Assembly (NCBI GenBank): GCA_963724625.1
Contig: CAVRVO010000004.1
Location: 248,001 to 312,000, forward strand
Origin: DATBVX01 sp963724625
GTDB lineage: Bacteria > Pseudomonadota > Gammaproteobacteria > Steroidobacterales > Steroidobacteraceae
DNA length: 64,000 nt
Direction: 5' to 3'
Part shown: positions 44,638-52,457 of the stretch, one piece after another
How the letters are laid out: the number at the start of each line of letters is the position of its first letter
Position numbering within the stretch: the stretch's first letter is position 1
Made by a program: the position numbers and the translations under genes
Notes under the pieces: generated by a model
The model's database searches: none
The model's input: the letters and a program-made list of their open reading frames with translations, nothing else
What the model was told of the DNA's origin: nothing

Positions 44638-46418
44638 AACGCATCCTCCCAGGTGCGACTGAGCCGCATCGCCGAGTTGATGATGCCGACCAGGCTGTAA
44701 GTCTGCGGATAGTTGCCCCAGAGCTCCCCGGTCCGCGGATCGAGATCCTCCGAAAGCAGACCCTGTGGCGTGCGGCGCTCGAGCATGTGTTCGAACAGGT
44801 CCCGCGCCTCCTCGCGCCGTCCCACGACTGCGAGCGCGTTGATGTACCAGAAACTGCAGAAGTTGAAGGCGTTTTCGGGCAGGCCGAAGTCGTCTTCACT
44901 GTTATAGCGCATGACGTAGGACGTGCGTCGCAACGACCGCTCGACGGCACTGATGGTCGACAGGAAGCGCGGATCGCTCGCGCTGAGATAGCCGAGCTCC
45001 TGCAGAAGAAGCAGGCTGGCATCCAAGGCCGGGCGTCCGAAGCTCTCGGTGAAGCTCTGTTGGCGTGCGTCCCAGCCCAGTTGCACGATCCGCTCGTGCA
45101 TCACATTGGCGCGCTCGCGCCAATAGCTGGCCCGATCGGCGAGACGGAGTGAAGTGCTGATGCGCGCCAGTCGATCGCAACCCGCCCAGCACATCACGCT
45201 GGAGAAGGTATGCACAGCAGCACGCCCGCGGTATTCCCACAGTCCCGAGTCGGGCTTGTCGTACAGGAGCACGGCGCGCTCGCCCAGTCCTTCCAGGCAC
45301 TCGAACAGTGGTCTGTCGCCAGGAACTTCCAGGCGCTCGTCGAAGAATGCCTGGGTCGCCGCGAGAATCACCGCGCCATATACGTCGTGTTGTATCTGCT
45401 GATAAGCCTGGTTGCCGAGACGCACCGGGCCCATTGAACGATAACCAGGCAGCGACTCGATCACTTGCTCTTCGAGCCGCGCCTCTCCCGAGATCCCATA
45501 GAGTGGCTGCAGCGGACCGCCCGTCGCGGACTCGATGATGTTCACGATGTAGTGCAGATAGGCTTCCATCGTGCGCGTCGCGCCGAGGCGGTTGAGCGCC
45601 TGCACGGTGAAATAACTGTCGCGCAACCAGCAGAAGCGATAGTCCCAGTTGCGTCCGCTGCTGGGAGATTCCGGAATCGATGTCGTCATCGCAGCGATCA
45701 CCGCGCCGGTGTCCTCGAACGTGCAGAGCTTGAGCGCGATTGCTGCGCGGATCACCGCTTCCTGCCACTCAAAGGGAACCGCAAGGGTACGCACCCAGTC
45801 AAGCCAGTAGCGCTGTGTGGCCTCGAGCATGGTGAGTGCGAACGTGCTCGCGCCTTCCGACAGCGTTTCATCGGGTCCCATCACCAGTGCGATACGACTG
45901 GACAGAACGAAGGGCCGTTCCTCGAGAATACTGGTGATCGCCGCATCGGTCGTGAGCCTGAGGGTCAGGTTGTTGCCCTCGAAGCGCACGTGGTTGCTGC
46001 CTAGCGTGGTGCGGGGGCGCGACGCACCGTAGTCCTGTCGCGGGCGGATCCGAATGCGGATGACTGGCCTTCCTGCGACTGGTTCGACGATGCGAACGAT
46101 CATCATTGGCCGGAACATGCGATTAAACCGGCGATGCCGTGGACAGAAATCCCTGATGCGGAGCGTTCCGCCGGTAGAGTCATGCAGCAGTGTCTCCACG
46201 ATCGCTGTGTTGCGCTCGTAACGCTGTTCGCTGGAGGCGAGATTGACCAGGTCCACATCGCAATAGCCGTCATCTGAATCACCGCCGAGCAGGGAACAGA
46301 ACACGGGATCGCCGTCGAGCCGCGGCAGACATGCCCACACGATCCGGCCGACGGTATTGATCAAAGCGGAAATCTGGCAATTGCCGATGGCTGCGAGATT
46401 GAGCGTCTGTTGGCTCAC
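44634..46418 (-). CDS. glycoside hydrolase family 15 protein (glucoamylase/trehalase-like)
   Basis: 594 residues from the GTG at 46418, whose GTGA overlaps the otsB stop; a longer open frame to 46463 lies inside otsB. The (alpha/alpha)6 catalytic domain has NWDYRFCWLRDSYFTVQALN and GNQAYQQIQHDVYG with the catalytic acid/base glutamates further on. GH15 enzymes in such loci act as trehalases or glucoamylases. A role in trimming or turning over trehalose inside the biosynthetic operon is inferred. Confidence 0.9.
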   Translation of the reverse strand: MSQQTLNLAAIGNCQISALINTVGRIVWACLPRLDGDPVFCSLLGGDSDDGYCDVDLVNLASSEQRYERNTAIVETLLHDSTGGTLRIRDFCPRHRRFNRMFRPMMIVRIVEPVAGRPVIRIRIRPRQDYGASRPRTTLGSNHVRFEGNNLTLRLTTDAAITSILEERPFVLSSRIALVMGPDETLSEGASTFALTMLEATQRYWLDWVRTLAVPFEWQEAVIRAAIALKLCTFEDTGAVIAAMTTSIPESPSSGRNWDYRFCWLRDSYFTVQALNRLGATRTMEAYLHYIVNIIESATGGPLQPLYGISGEARLEEQVIESLPGYRSMGPVRLGNQAYQQIQHDVYGAVILAATQAFFDERLEVPGDRPLFECLEGLGERAVLLYDKPDSGLWEYRGRAAVHTFSSVMCWAGCDRLARISTSLRLADRASYWRERANVMHERIVQLGWDARQQSFTESFGRPALDASLLLLQELGYLSASDPRFLSTISAVERSLRRTSYVMRYNSEDDFGLPENAFNFCSFWYINALAVVGRREEARDLFEHMLERRTPQGLLSEDLDPRTGELWGNYPQTYSLVGIINSAMRLSRTWEDAL

Positions 46419-47185
46419 GGCTTCGAAGCCTCTGCAGGAATGCGTAGCAATGATGCAAGCCATGCATGCATCGCGGGGACGTCGGCCAGGTGATATGTCG
46501 CGCCGCGCGATGGAGTCTCGCCGATCTGAATCGATACCCCACCGACCCCATTGACGTACTCGAATCCTGCTCCGTCTGTGTCATCGTCGCCGACGAAAAT
46601 CGGCGCTCGCCCGGCGAACGGCTGTTCGCGCATGAAGGCGGCGATTGCCTTGCATTTCGAGGCGTCAGCGGGTTTGAGCTCGATCACCATTTTTCCATCC
46701 AAAAGCGTGTAGGCCGATCCGGAGTACTCCCGCGCCGTCTCCATCGCTTGCCGCGCAATCTCTTGCAGTTCCGGGACCAGGCGATAGTGCAGAGCCAGGG
46801 TCGCCCCCTTGTCTTCGAGCAGCAGGCCCGGATGGCGGCTAACTGCCTGCAACAGATGCTCGCGCGCTGCTTGCGGAATCTCGCGCGGCGCTAGCGCATC
46901 CTGGCGCGTGCCGATCGCGCTGCGACGCTCAAGCCCGTGCAGGCCGGCAGCGGGCAGCCGGAGCGGCGCGAAGAGCCCGTCGAGTTGCTCCAGCGACCGT
47001 CCACTGACGAGCGCAAGTGCCCCCCCTGCCATTTCCTGCAGCGATGCGAGCAATTCCTTGAGCCCTGCCGGTACGGTTGTCGCGTTCGGAGTAGGAGCGA
47101 TCTCCAGCAGCGTTCCATCAACATCCAGGAACAGCGCGCACTCGGCTGCAATGTCTGGCGCCGGCGCGCCCGCACGTGAGGCCAC
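46415..47185 (-). CDS. otsB: trehalose-6-phosphate phosphatase
   Basis: The 256-residue HAD phosphatase begins with ECALFLDVDGTLLEIAPTPN (D-x-D nucleophile), and has ALVSGRSLEQL, GLHGLERR and IFVGDDDTDGAGFE. It removes the phosphate of trehalose-6-phosphate. It is the first gene of the coupled otsB-GH15-otsA unit, lying 13 bases downstream of an EF-hand gene on the same strand. Confidence 0.95.
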   Translation of the reverse strand: MASRAGAPAPDIAAECALFLDVDGTLLEIAPTPNATTVPAGLKELLASLQEMAGGALALVSGRSLEQLDGLFAPLRLPAAGLHGLERRSAIGTRQDALAPREIPQAAREHLLQAVSRHPGLLLEDKGATLALHYRLVPELQEIARQAMETAREYSGSAYTLLDGKMVIELKPADASKCKAIAAFMREQPFAGRAPIFVGDDDTDGAGFEYVNGVGGVSIQIGETPSRGATYHLADVPAMHAWLASLLRIPAEASKP

Positions 47186-47198
47186 GTTCTGTAGCCAT

Positions 47199-47432
47199 TC
47201 AACGCGCGGCGATGGCGTCGAACTCGGCGCGGCTCAGAAAGCCATCCTGGTCCTTGTCCGCTGCTGCGAACTGCGCTGAGACCTTCTTGTCAGTCCTCGC
47301 TTCCGTGACACTGATCATCCCATCCTTGTCCTTGTCGAGGGCTGCGAAAGAGGTTGTCGCCTCCTGAGCCCCGCTGCCGGCTGCAGTCAGCAGGGCAACG
47401 ACCACCAAAAACGCCTTTAGCTGTCTGTCCAT
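47199..47432 (-). CDS. small exported EF-hand protein
   Basis: The 77-residue protein has a signal peptide (LKAFLVVVALLTAAGSGAQE, cleavage near residue 22). Two canonical 12-residue EF-hand loops follow: DKDKDGMISVTE and DKDQDGFLSRAE, each with Asp at 1, 3 and 5, Gly at 6 and Glu at 12. It should bind Ca2+ in the periplasm. It precedes otsB by 13 bases, but whether they share function is unclear. Confidence 0.85.
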   Translation of the reverse strand: MDRQLKAFLVVVALLTAAGSGAQEATTSFAALDKDKDGMISVTEARTDKKVSAQFAAADKDQDGFLSRAEFDAIAAR

Positions 47433-47719
47433 ATATTGGTCTCCGTGCCTACTGGCGGCTTCCAGAGTACCGCTTCATCTCGAACTGTGCGCGATGAAAA
47501 TTCCGCCCCGGTTCGTGCCCATTCTTACAAGCGAAACCGTCACATCTAAACGCCACGACGGCGTATCGCATCTAATTTCGCTGCTGAGGTCATCAACGGG
47601 TGCGGGGGCAATGCACTTCAGCGCCCGTTAACTCAGCCTCAGCAGGTCTGAATGCGCCAGCCGGTGCGTGAGCATAGTTTGTCTTGGCGGTGGCTCGCAT
47701 CAGCTAGAGGGAGTAGGCC

Positions 47720-48343
47720 ATGAGTTACGCACAACCAGCCATCGGACCGCGATCGATCGTGAGCGTTTCGTTCGTGGTGCTGATCCATGCCGTCATGATC
47801 TACGTGCTGCGTAGCGGCCTGGAGCATTCGCCACTGATGCTTGCGACCGGCCCGGTCTTTGCCGAGCTGATCGACGAGCCGCAGCTTGAGCCCGCGCAAC
47901 CACCACCTCCCCCGCCGTCCTTTCAGCCCGTGCATGTGGACACGGTCCCCGCACCGGAAATAGCTATCGACTTCCCGGCCGAATCAGGCCAGGCGATTAC
48001 TCTGCCCGCATCGACACCAACGACCCCGCCGGCGGGACGAACTGCAGTGGCCGAGATCATTCCGCCACGCATCGATCAGAATCGCTCCGAAATGATGCCT
48101 TCCTATCCGCCGACTTCGAAGCGCTTGGGCGAGCAGGGCCGTGTGCTGTTGCTGGTGCACGTGACGCGCAGCGGCAAGCCCGCGGAAGTGAGACTCTCGC
48201 ACACCAGTGGGTTCGAACGACTCGATCAAGCTGCCATTGCGCACGTGCAGCGCGCGTGGCACTTCGTCCCGGCACGATCCGGGAGCGACACAGTTGATTC
48301 CTGGGGTGAGTTCGCGGTGACGTTTCGACTTATCCAGCAGTAA
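47720..48343 (+). CDS. tonB: TonB family energy-transducing protein
   Basis: The 207-residue protein has an N-terminal anchor (IVSVSFVVLIHAVMIYVL), a proline-rich periplasmic linker (EPAQPPPPPPSFQPVHVD) and a C-terminal TonB domain (PPTSKRLGEQGRVLLLVHVT, then GFERLDQAAIAHVQRAWHF). It couples the proton motive force to outer-membrane receptors. No exbB or exbD is adjacent. Confidence 0.92.
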   Translation: MSYAQPAIGPRSIVSVSFVVLIHAVMIYVLRSGLEHSPLMLATGPVFAELIDEPQLEPAQPPPPPPSFQPVHVDTVPAPEIAIDFPAESGQAITLPASTPTTPPAGRTAVAEIIPPRIDQNRSEMMPSYPPTSKRLGEQGRVLLLVHVTRSGKPAEVRLSHTSGFERLDQAAIAHVQRAWHFVPARSGSDTVDSWGEFAVTFRLIQQ

Positions 48344-48356
48344 TCGCTTGCGATCG

Positions 48357-48596
48357 TCAGTGAACTAGCGCCTGGAATTCGTCCTTGTCGAGATATCCGT
48401 CGTGATCGCGATCCGCTTGATCAAAGCGCTGGGCGACAGCCCAGTCCGCCTTGGCTTCGCCCGGTGAAACTCGCAGGTCCTTGTCGGTATCAAGATAGCC
48501 GAAACTCGTCACCGGTTTCATCGCCGTCCCAGGACTGTCTCCGAGCGTCACGCCTGCAACTCCTATCAGAATGACGGCCATGAGGATCTTGTTCAT
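48357..48596 (-). CDS. small exported EF-hand protein (paralogue)
   Basis: 79 residues from the ATG at 48596 (MNKILMAVILIGVAGVTLGD, a signal peptide). The second EF loop DRDHDGYLDKDE is canonical. The first, DTDKDLRVSPGE, has Leu in place of the usual Gly at position 6 and may bind poorly. It resembles the protein at 47199-47432 and is convergent with tonB. Confidence 0.82.
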   Translation of the reverse strand: MNKILMAVILIGVAGVTLGDSPGTAMKPVTSFGYLDTDKDLRVSPGEAKADWAVAQRFDQADRDHDGYLDKDEFQALVH

Positions 48597-48766
48597 GACA
48601 GTGTCCTTCCCCTTCGCTGCTTGCCAGACACTAGCAGACATCGCACACCCGTCTGAAGTGCCGTAACGTCGCCGCCGCGCGACATTCGCACGCGTGAGTG
48701 CCCGGTTCCTGCAACCTTTGTGCAAAACATGGCAAACTCCCAGCCTTGCAGAGACAGGGAGTGCCC

Positions 48767-49381
48767 ATGAACGCGTTGTCGCGCAGTTTACTGATCCGGC
48801 TGTTGCTGGGGAGCGTCGTCATCCTTCCCACCATGGCGAGCGCCGTGGATTTCGAGGTCGCTCCGTTTGTGGGCTTCCGGTTCGGCGGCAACTTCGAGGA
48901 TTCGACTACCGGGCAAAGCGTGGACGCCAAGGAGTCTGTCGCCTATGGGCTTGCGTTCGATGTCGAGTATTCGCCCGATCGCATGGTCGAGGTGTACTAC
49001 AGTCACCAGCCATCCGAATTCCAGGACACGAGCCCCAGCGTGGACCTGGATATTGAGTACTTCCAGGTCGGTGGGGTCGCCGAGTACACGCAGGACACCT
49101 ACACCCCCTATTTGGTCGGCACCATCGGCGCTGCACGCTTCAGCCCCAGCGGCGACCTGGATTCCGAGACACGCTTTGCCGCCACGCTCGGCGGCGGGGT
49201 GAAATGGTTCGTCACCAAGAACATCGCACTCAAGTTTGAAGGACGCGGGTTCATCAGCATCTTCGATTCCAACACGGATATATTCTGCGTGAGCAGCGGT
49301 GGCGCGGTGTGCCGCTTTCGTGTGAGCGGCAGCGTCGTCTGGCAGTTGGAAGGGAGCGCCGGCGTGGTGATCAGATTCTGA
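48767..49381 (+). CDS. outer-membrane beta-barrel protein
   Basis: 204 residues from the ATG at 48767. The signal peptide ends at TMASA, and the mature part alternates polar and hydrophobic residues with aromatic girdles: VDFEVAPFVGFRFGGNF, VEVYYSHQPSEF and TPYLVGTIGAARF. It ends in SAGVVIRF, with the C-terminal Phe that the BAM machine recognises. It looks like an eight-stranded OmpW/OmpX-size barrel; no function is assigned. Confidence 0.85.
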   Translation: MNALSRSLLIRLLLGSVVILPTMASAVDFEVAPFVGFRFGGNFEDSTTGQSVDAKESVAYGLAFDVEYSPDRMVEVYYSHQPSEFQDTSPSVDLDIEYFQVGGVAEYTQDTYTPYLVGTIGAARFSPSGDLDSETRFAATLGGGVKWFVTKNIALKFEGRGFISIFDSNTDIFCVSSGGAVCRFRVSGSVVWQLEGSAGVVIRF

Positions 49382-49408
49382 AGGGCGGATTGACGGCCGT
49401 GTTGTGAG

Positions 49409-49954
49409 TTACGCGGTTCCGGATGGCTTGTTGTTCGACTGATCCTTGTCCTTATCGGGCTGCTGCGCGCCAGCCTTGTCGGACTTCATATCCGACTGCT
49501 CGGGGCTAACCACGGCCGGGTTGCGCTCCGGCTTGATCTTTGATTTCGCGATCAGCTCATTCGCCTCGGCCACGTCGATCCGCTGCACCGACCGAATCGG
49601 GATCCGGCTCGCGAACCCGTACCCCATCCCCGGTATAACGATCGCGTCCCGGCTCACGTCGCAGATCTGACCATCGTTGTCGCGGTCCCAGAAGCCGAGC
49701 TTGAACTCCGACTTCAGCGAGTATTCAGGCCGAAAAAGCTTTACGAGATATGGCGTCTTGCGGCTGGGCGCGTAGATGAGGAGCGTTTCGTTGTCCAGGA
49801 CGGTCCAGCTGTCGATGGTCCGGGAAAAGATGCAGTCGCCTCCGTGTGGCTTGGACGCGGTGTTCGCCTGGTCCGATTCGGGTGACGTCGCCGCAGCAAC
49901 TGCGTTGAGCGAGAAGAGCAGCGTCGCAAGAGCAGCAGTAATTCGTGCGTTCAT
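49409..49954 (-). CDS. DUF6491-like exported protein with Ca-loop
   Basis: 181 residues from the ATG at 49954. The signal peptide is MNARITAALATLLFSLNAVA. The domain has CIFSRTIDSWTVLDNETLLI, typical of DUF6491, and a later stretch GFWDRDNDGQICDVSRDAIV whose DRDNDGQICD resembles an excalibur/EF-type calcium loop. Two cysteines (CIFS and ICD) could pair. The C-terminal 40 residues are polar and disordered. It neighbours the EF-hand genes. Confidence 0.8.
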   Translation of the reverse strand: MNARITAALATLLFSLNAVAAATSPESDQANTASKPHGGDCIFSRTIDSWTVLDNETLLIYAPSRKTPYLVKLFRPEYSLKSEFKLGFWDRDNDGQICDVSRDAIVIPGMGYGFASRIPIRSVQRIDVAEANELIAKSKIKPERNPAVVSPEQSDMKSDKAGAQQPDKDKDQSNNKPSGTA

Positions 49955-50046
49955 CAGGAAACCTCCACCGGATTTGAAAACTTTTCCGGCGCACGGTTCC
50001 CGCCGCCGCTTGTCTCCTGACAAACGGCGCGCTGTTCAGCGACAGT

Positions 50047-51609
50047 TCACCATGAGTAGCGTACCCGGTACCGGACCACTGCCTCGCCGTCCTTGGCGAT
50101 GCTGACGGGAAAGTGGATCGTACGGGCATCCTCTTTCTCGTAGGCCTGGCTGCTCGATTTGATCTGCCAATTGGTCCAGCGGTAGAGGTTTTCCTTCACG
50201 ATCACATCGACTGCTTCCTTCTTGTGATTGCGCACCTTGACCTCGATTTCCTCCTCCATCCACTTGGCCGTGGTATTGACGCTGAAGTCCACTTGCCTGC
50301 GCTCACCCACCACATCGAATGCCGAGCCCAGTTTTACCAGCACTTTCTCGTCTTTCGGTGTGTGATCGATGACATCCTCGCCGATGAACTCCAGCGTCCC
50401 GTCCGCGTTGTCGGTCTGAGAGACACGGATGCGCCCGGCTGGAAGTGGGATGCCGAGGCCCACCTTTTCTTCGTTCTTGAATTCCAGGTACACGTCCACT
50501 TTGCGGTTTGACTGATTGCCGAAGTTGCGGTCCACCATCGGATCAGAGTACCAGTAACCGATCGGACCCTGACCGTAGTAGACCAGCGTCTTGCGCGCCG
50601 GCACGCGATGCGCAACCTCAAAGAGTTCGATCTGCTTGGTAGAGTTGTCCGGCAACGTAGTACGCCGCCCCAATGTGTAGAGATGGAATTCGAAAAACGC
50701 CTTCTCATCGAAGCCAGCCGCTTCGTCAGCAGCCATTGCGCTCATCACCTCGCGAGCGCGCTTTGCCATCGGTTGCGCCTGGGGCTCCGCGCGATGCACA
50801 TCCCCGGCGATCAGCTTGAGCTTGGCGTCCGAATAGCCCGCCCCCGACTGGTTGAGAATGCTGACCCAGGCACCCACGTCGAGCAGTCCGGAATTGGCGT
50901 CGCTCCCTTCGCTGAAGGTGAGATTGTAATCAGCCCACCAGGTGATCCCCCCAGTCTGATAGGCAACGCGAGCACGATGCTCGCCGCCACGCTTGGCTGC
51001 GATGTTCCATTCAAGTGTAGGGCGCGTGATCAGCCCGCCTGGCAGTTCCGGAAAACGGATGTTGCTGTAGTCACGCATTGCGTAGATCTGTCCATCGGTG
51101 CCGCGCAGCACTAGTCCGTCGACAGCACTCAACAAGGTCCCAGACAACGTTGTGAGCTGGTTGCCGACCACCCGCTCAAGCGTCAGCGGCTTGTCGATGT
51201 ATTTCATCAACAGCTTCTGCGTGCTCACGAGATCGAACTGGAAGTTCTGCTCGAGAACGCGCGTGTTGCTCGGGTCGGTCAGCGAGGTGAATTGCACGGT
51301 AGTGGGATCGATGAGAGCGGCGACGTCGACAAATCGCACGTCGCTGCGCCCGGTTGTCAACGTAACGGGGCGCTCATGCCGGACCACGGCATAGCCCGGT
51401 ATTGCCCTGCCACCAGGCATCGGCATTCCCTGGACGGGACGGTAAAGCTCGGGCGGAATCGCGCCGGGCTGCGCGGAACTGTAGATCGTGATCGCGGTGT
51501 CTTCGCGCTCGGCCGCATTGCCTGCAGGCGTGCAGGCAAGTTGAGTTACGGCGAATGAGGAAGCAAGCAGCGCCGCGCGGGGTAGCGCGCTTCGAGCGGG
51601 ATGGGACAT
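50047..51609 (-). CDS. DUF4139 domain-containing lipoprotein
   Basis: 520 residues. The N-terminus carries a possible lipobox (VTQLACTP, Cys near 26). The bulk matches DUF4139: TLEWNIAAKRGGEHRARVAY, then ITWWADYNLTF and the C-terminal NHKKEAVDVIVKENLYRWTN and VRYRVRYSW. The family is beta-rich and envelope-associated, of unknown function. It lies downstream of an intergenic space of 144 bases. Confidence 0.85.
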   Translation of the reverse strand: MSHPARSALPRAALLASSFAVTQLACTPAGNAAEREDTAITIYSSAQPGAIPPELYRPVQGMPMPGGRAIPGYAVVRHERPVTLTTGRSDVRFVDVAALIDPTTVQFTSLTDPSNTRVLEQNFQFDLVSTQKLLMKYIDKPLTLERVVGNQLTTLSGTLLSAVDGLVLRGTDGQIYAMRDYSNIRFPELPGGLITRPTLEWNIAAKRGGEHRARVAYQTGGITWWADYNLTFSEGSDANSGLLDVGAWVSILNQSGAGYSDAKLKLIAGDVHRAEPQAQPMAKRAREVMSAMAADEAAGFDEKAFFEFHLYTLGRRTTLPDNSTKQIELFEVAHRVPARKTLVYYGQGPIGYWYSDPMVDRNFGNQSNRKVDVYLEFKNEEKVGLGIPLPAGRIRVSQTDNADGTLEFIGEDVIDHTPKDEKVLVKLGSAFDVVGERRQVDFSVNTTAKWMEEEIEVKVRNHKKEAVDVIVKENLYRWTNWQIKSSSQAYEKEDARTIHFPVSIAKDGEAVVRYRVRYSW

Positions 51610-51753
51610 CGAGAGGCTCCTGCGTTGGGAAACATTGACAGTGTAAACGTCAACGCCGGTCCAACGGGTTAGGAAGAAACTCTAACTCCTGTGCAGGCAC
51701 TGGAATCGTCTGCAGAAGTGTGAGCAAATGCCGCCGCCTCGAGGGAGAAACGC

Positions 51754-52449
51754 ATGAACCCGGAGTTCATCGAGAAAAACCAGATCATCGAGCGCTATCT
51801 GGCGGGAAAACTCCCTTTCAAGGGCCGCCAGGACTTCGAGCGTTACTGTAGGGAAAATCCCGATGTGCTCGAAGAAATCCAGTTGGCGGATCGCTTGCAC
51901 GCTGGAATGAAGTTGCTCGAAGCGAGTGGCCGCGCACCTGGGTGGCAGGAGACGAAACCCGTCTGGTGGCAGCGCCGTGAGGCCCTCTACGCGTGCCTCG
52001 CGCTCGGAGCTTGTCTTGTCATCGCCTTGTGGGTACTCGGTGCCCAGTACGCGGATCGCGGCAAGCAGATTGCGGCGCTACAGGCAAAGCTCGAGGCCGG
52101 TCCGCTCCACGCGCCGGCCAAGACGCGCTCGATCACGATTAAGCCGGCTCGCAACGGCCCGTCTGGCGGCCCGTCGGTGAATTTGCAGCTGAAGGAGTTC
52201 CCCGAACTGATCGAGCTACACGTCGACCTGTCGTATACCCGGCAGAATGTTTTTCGCTTCACTATCGACAAGAGAAATCAGGCCCGCGCGGGGAGCATCT
52301 ATAACGTGCTCCGCGATTCCAACGGCGAAGTGCGGTTCGCATTCAACACTTCAGCGTTGACTCCAGGTGACTACTCGGTCGCGATCGAGGGAGTCCCTGC
52401 GCGAGGCAACCGCGTGCCCGTGGGGTGGTTTACGGTGCGTATTGGCTAA
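51754..52449 (+). CDS. single-pass membrane protein, anti-sigma-like layout
   Basis: 231 residues with a charged cytoplasmic N-terminus (~1-75), a transmembrane helix at about 82-97 (LALGACLVIALWVLGA) and a beta-rich periplasmic domain (TRQNVFRFTIDKRNQA, ALTPGDYSVAIEGVPARGNR). The layout and the N-terminal EKNQIIERYLAGKLPF recall zinc-less anti-sigma factors, but no sigma gene adjoins and I do not recognise the family. It is convergent with the ybbP remnant. Confidence 0.7.
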   Translation: MNPEFIEKNQIIERYLAGKLPFKGRQDFERYCRENPDVLEEIQLADRLHAGMKLLEASGRAPGWQETKPVWWQRREALYACLALGACLVIALWVLGAQYADRGKQIAALQAKLEAGPLHAPAKTRSITIKPARNGPSGGPSVNLQLKEFPELIELHVDLSYTRQNVFRFTIDKRNQARAGSIYNVLRDSNGEVRFAFNTSALTPGDYSVAIEGVPARGNRVPVGWFTVRIG

Positions 52450-52457
52450 ATGTCGAC

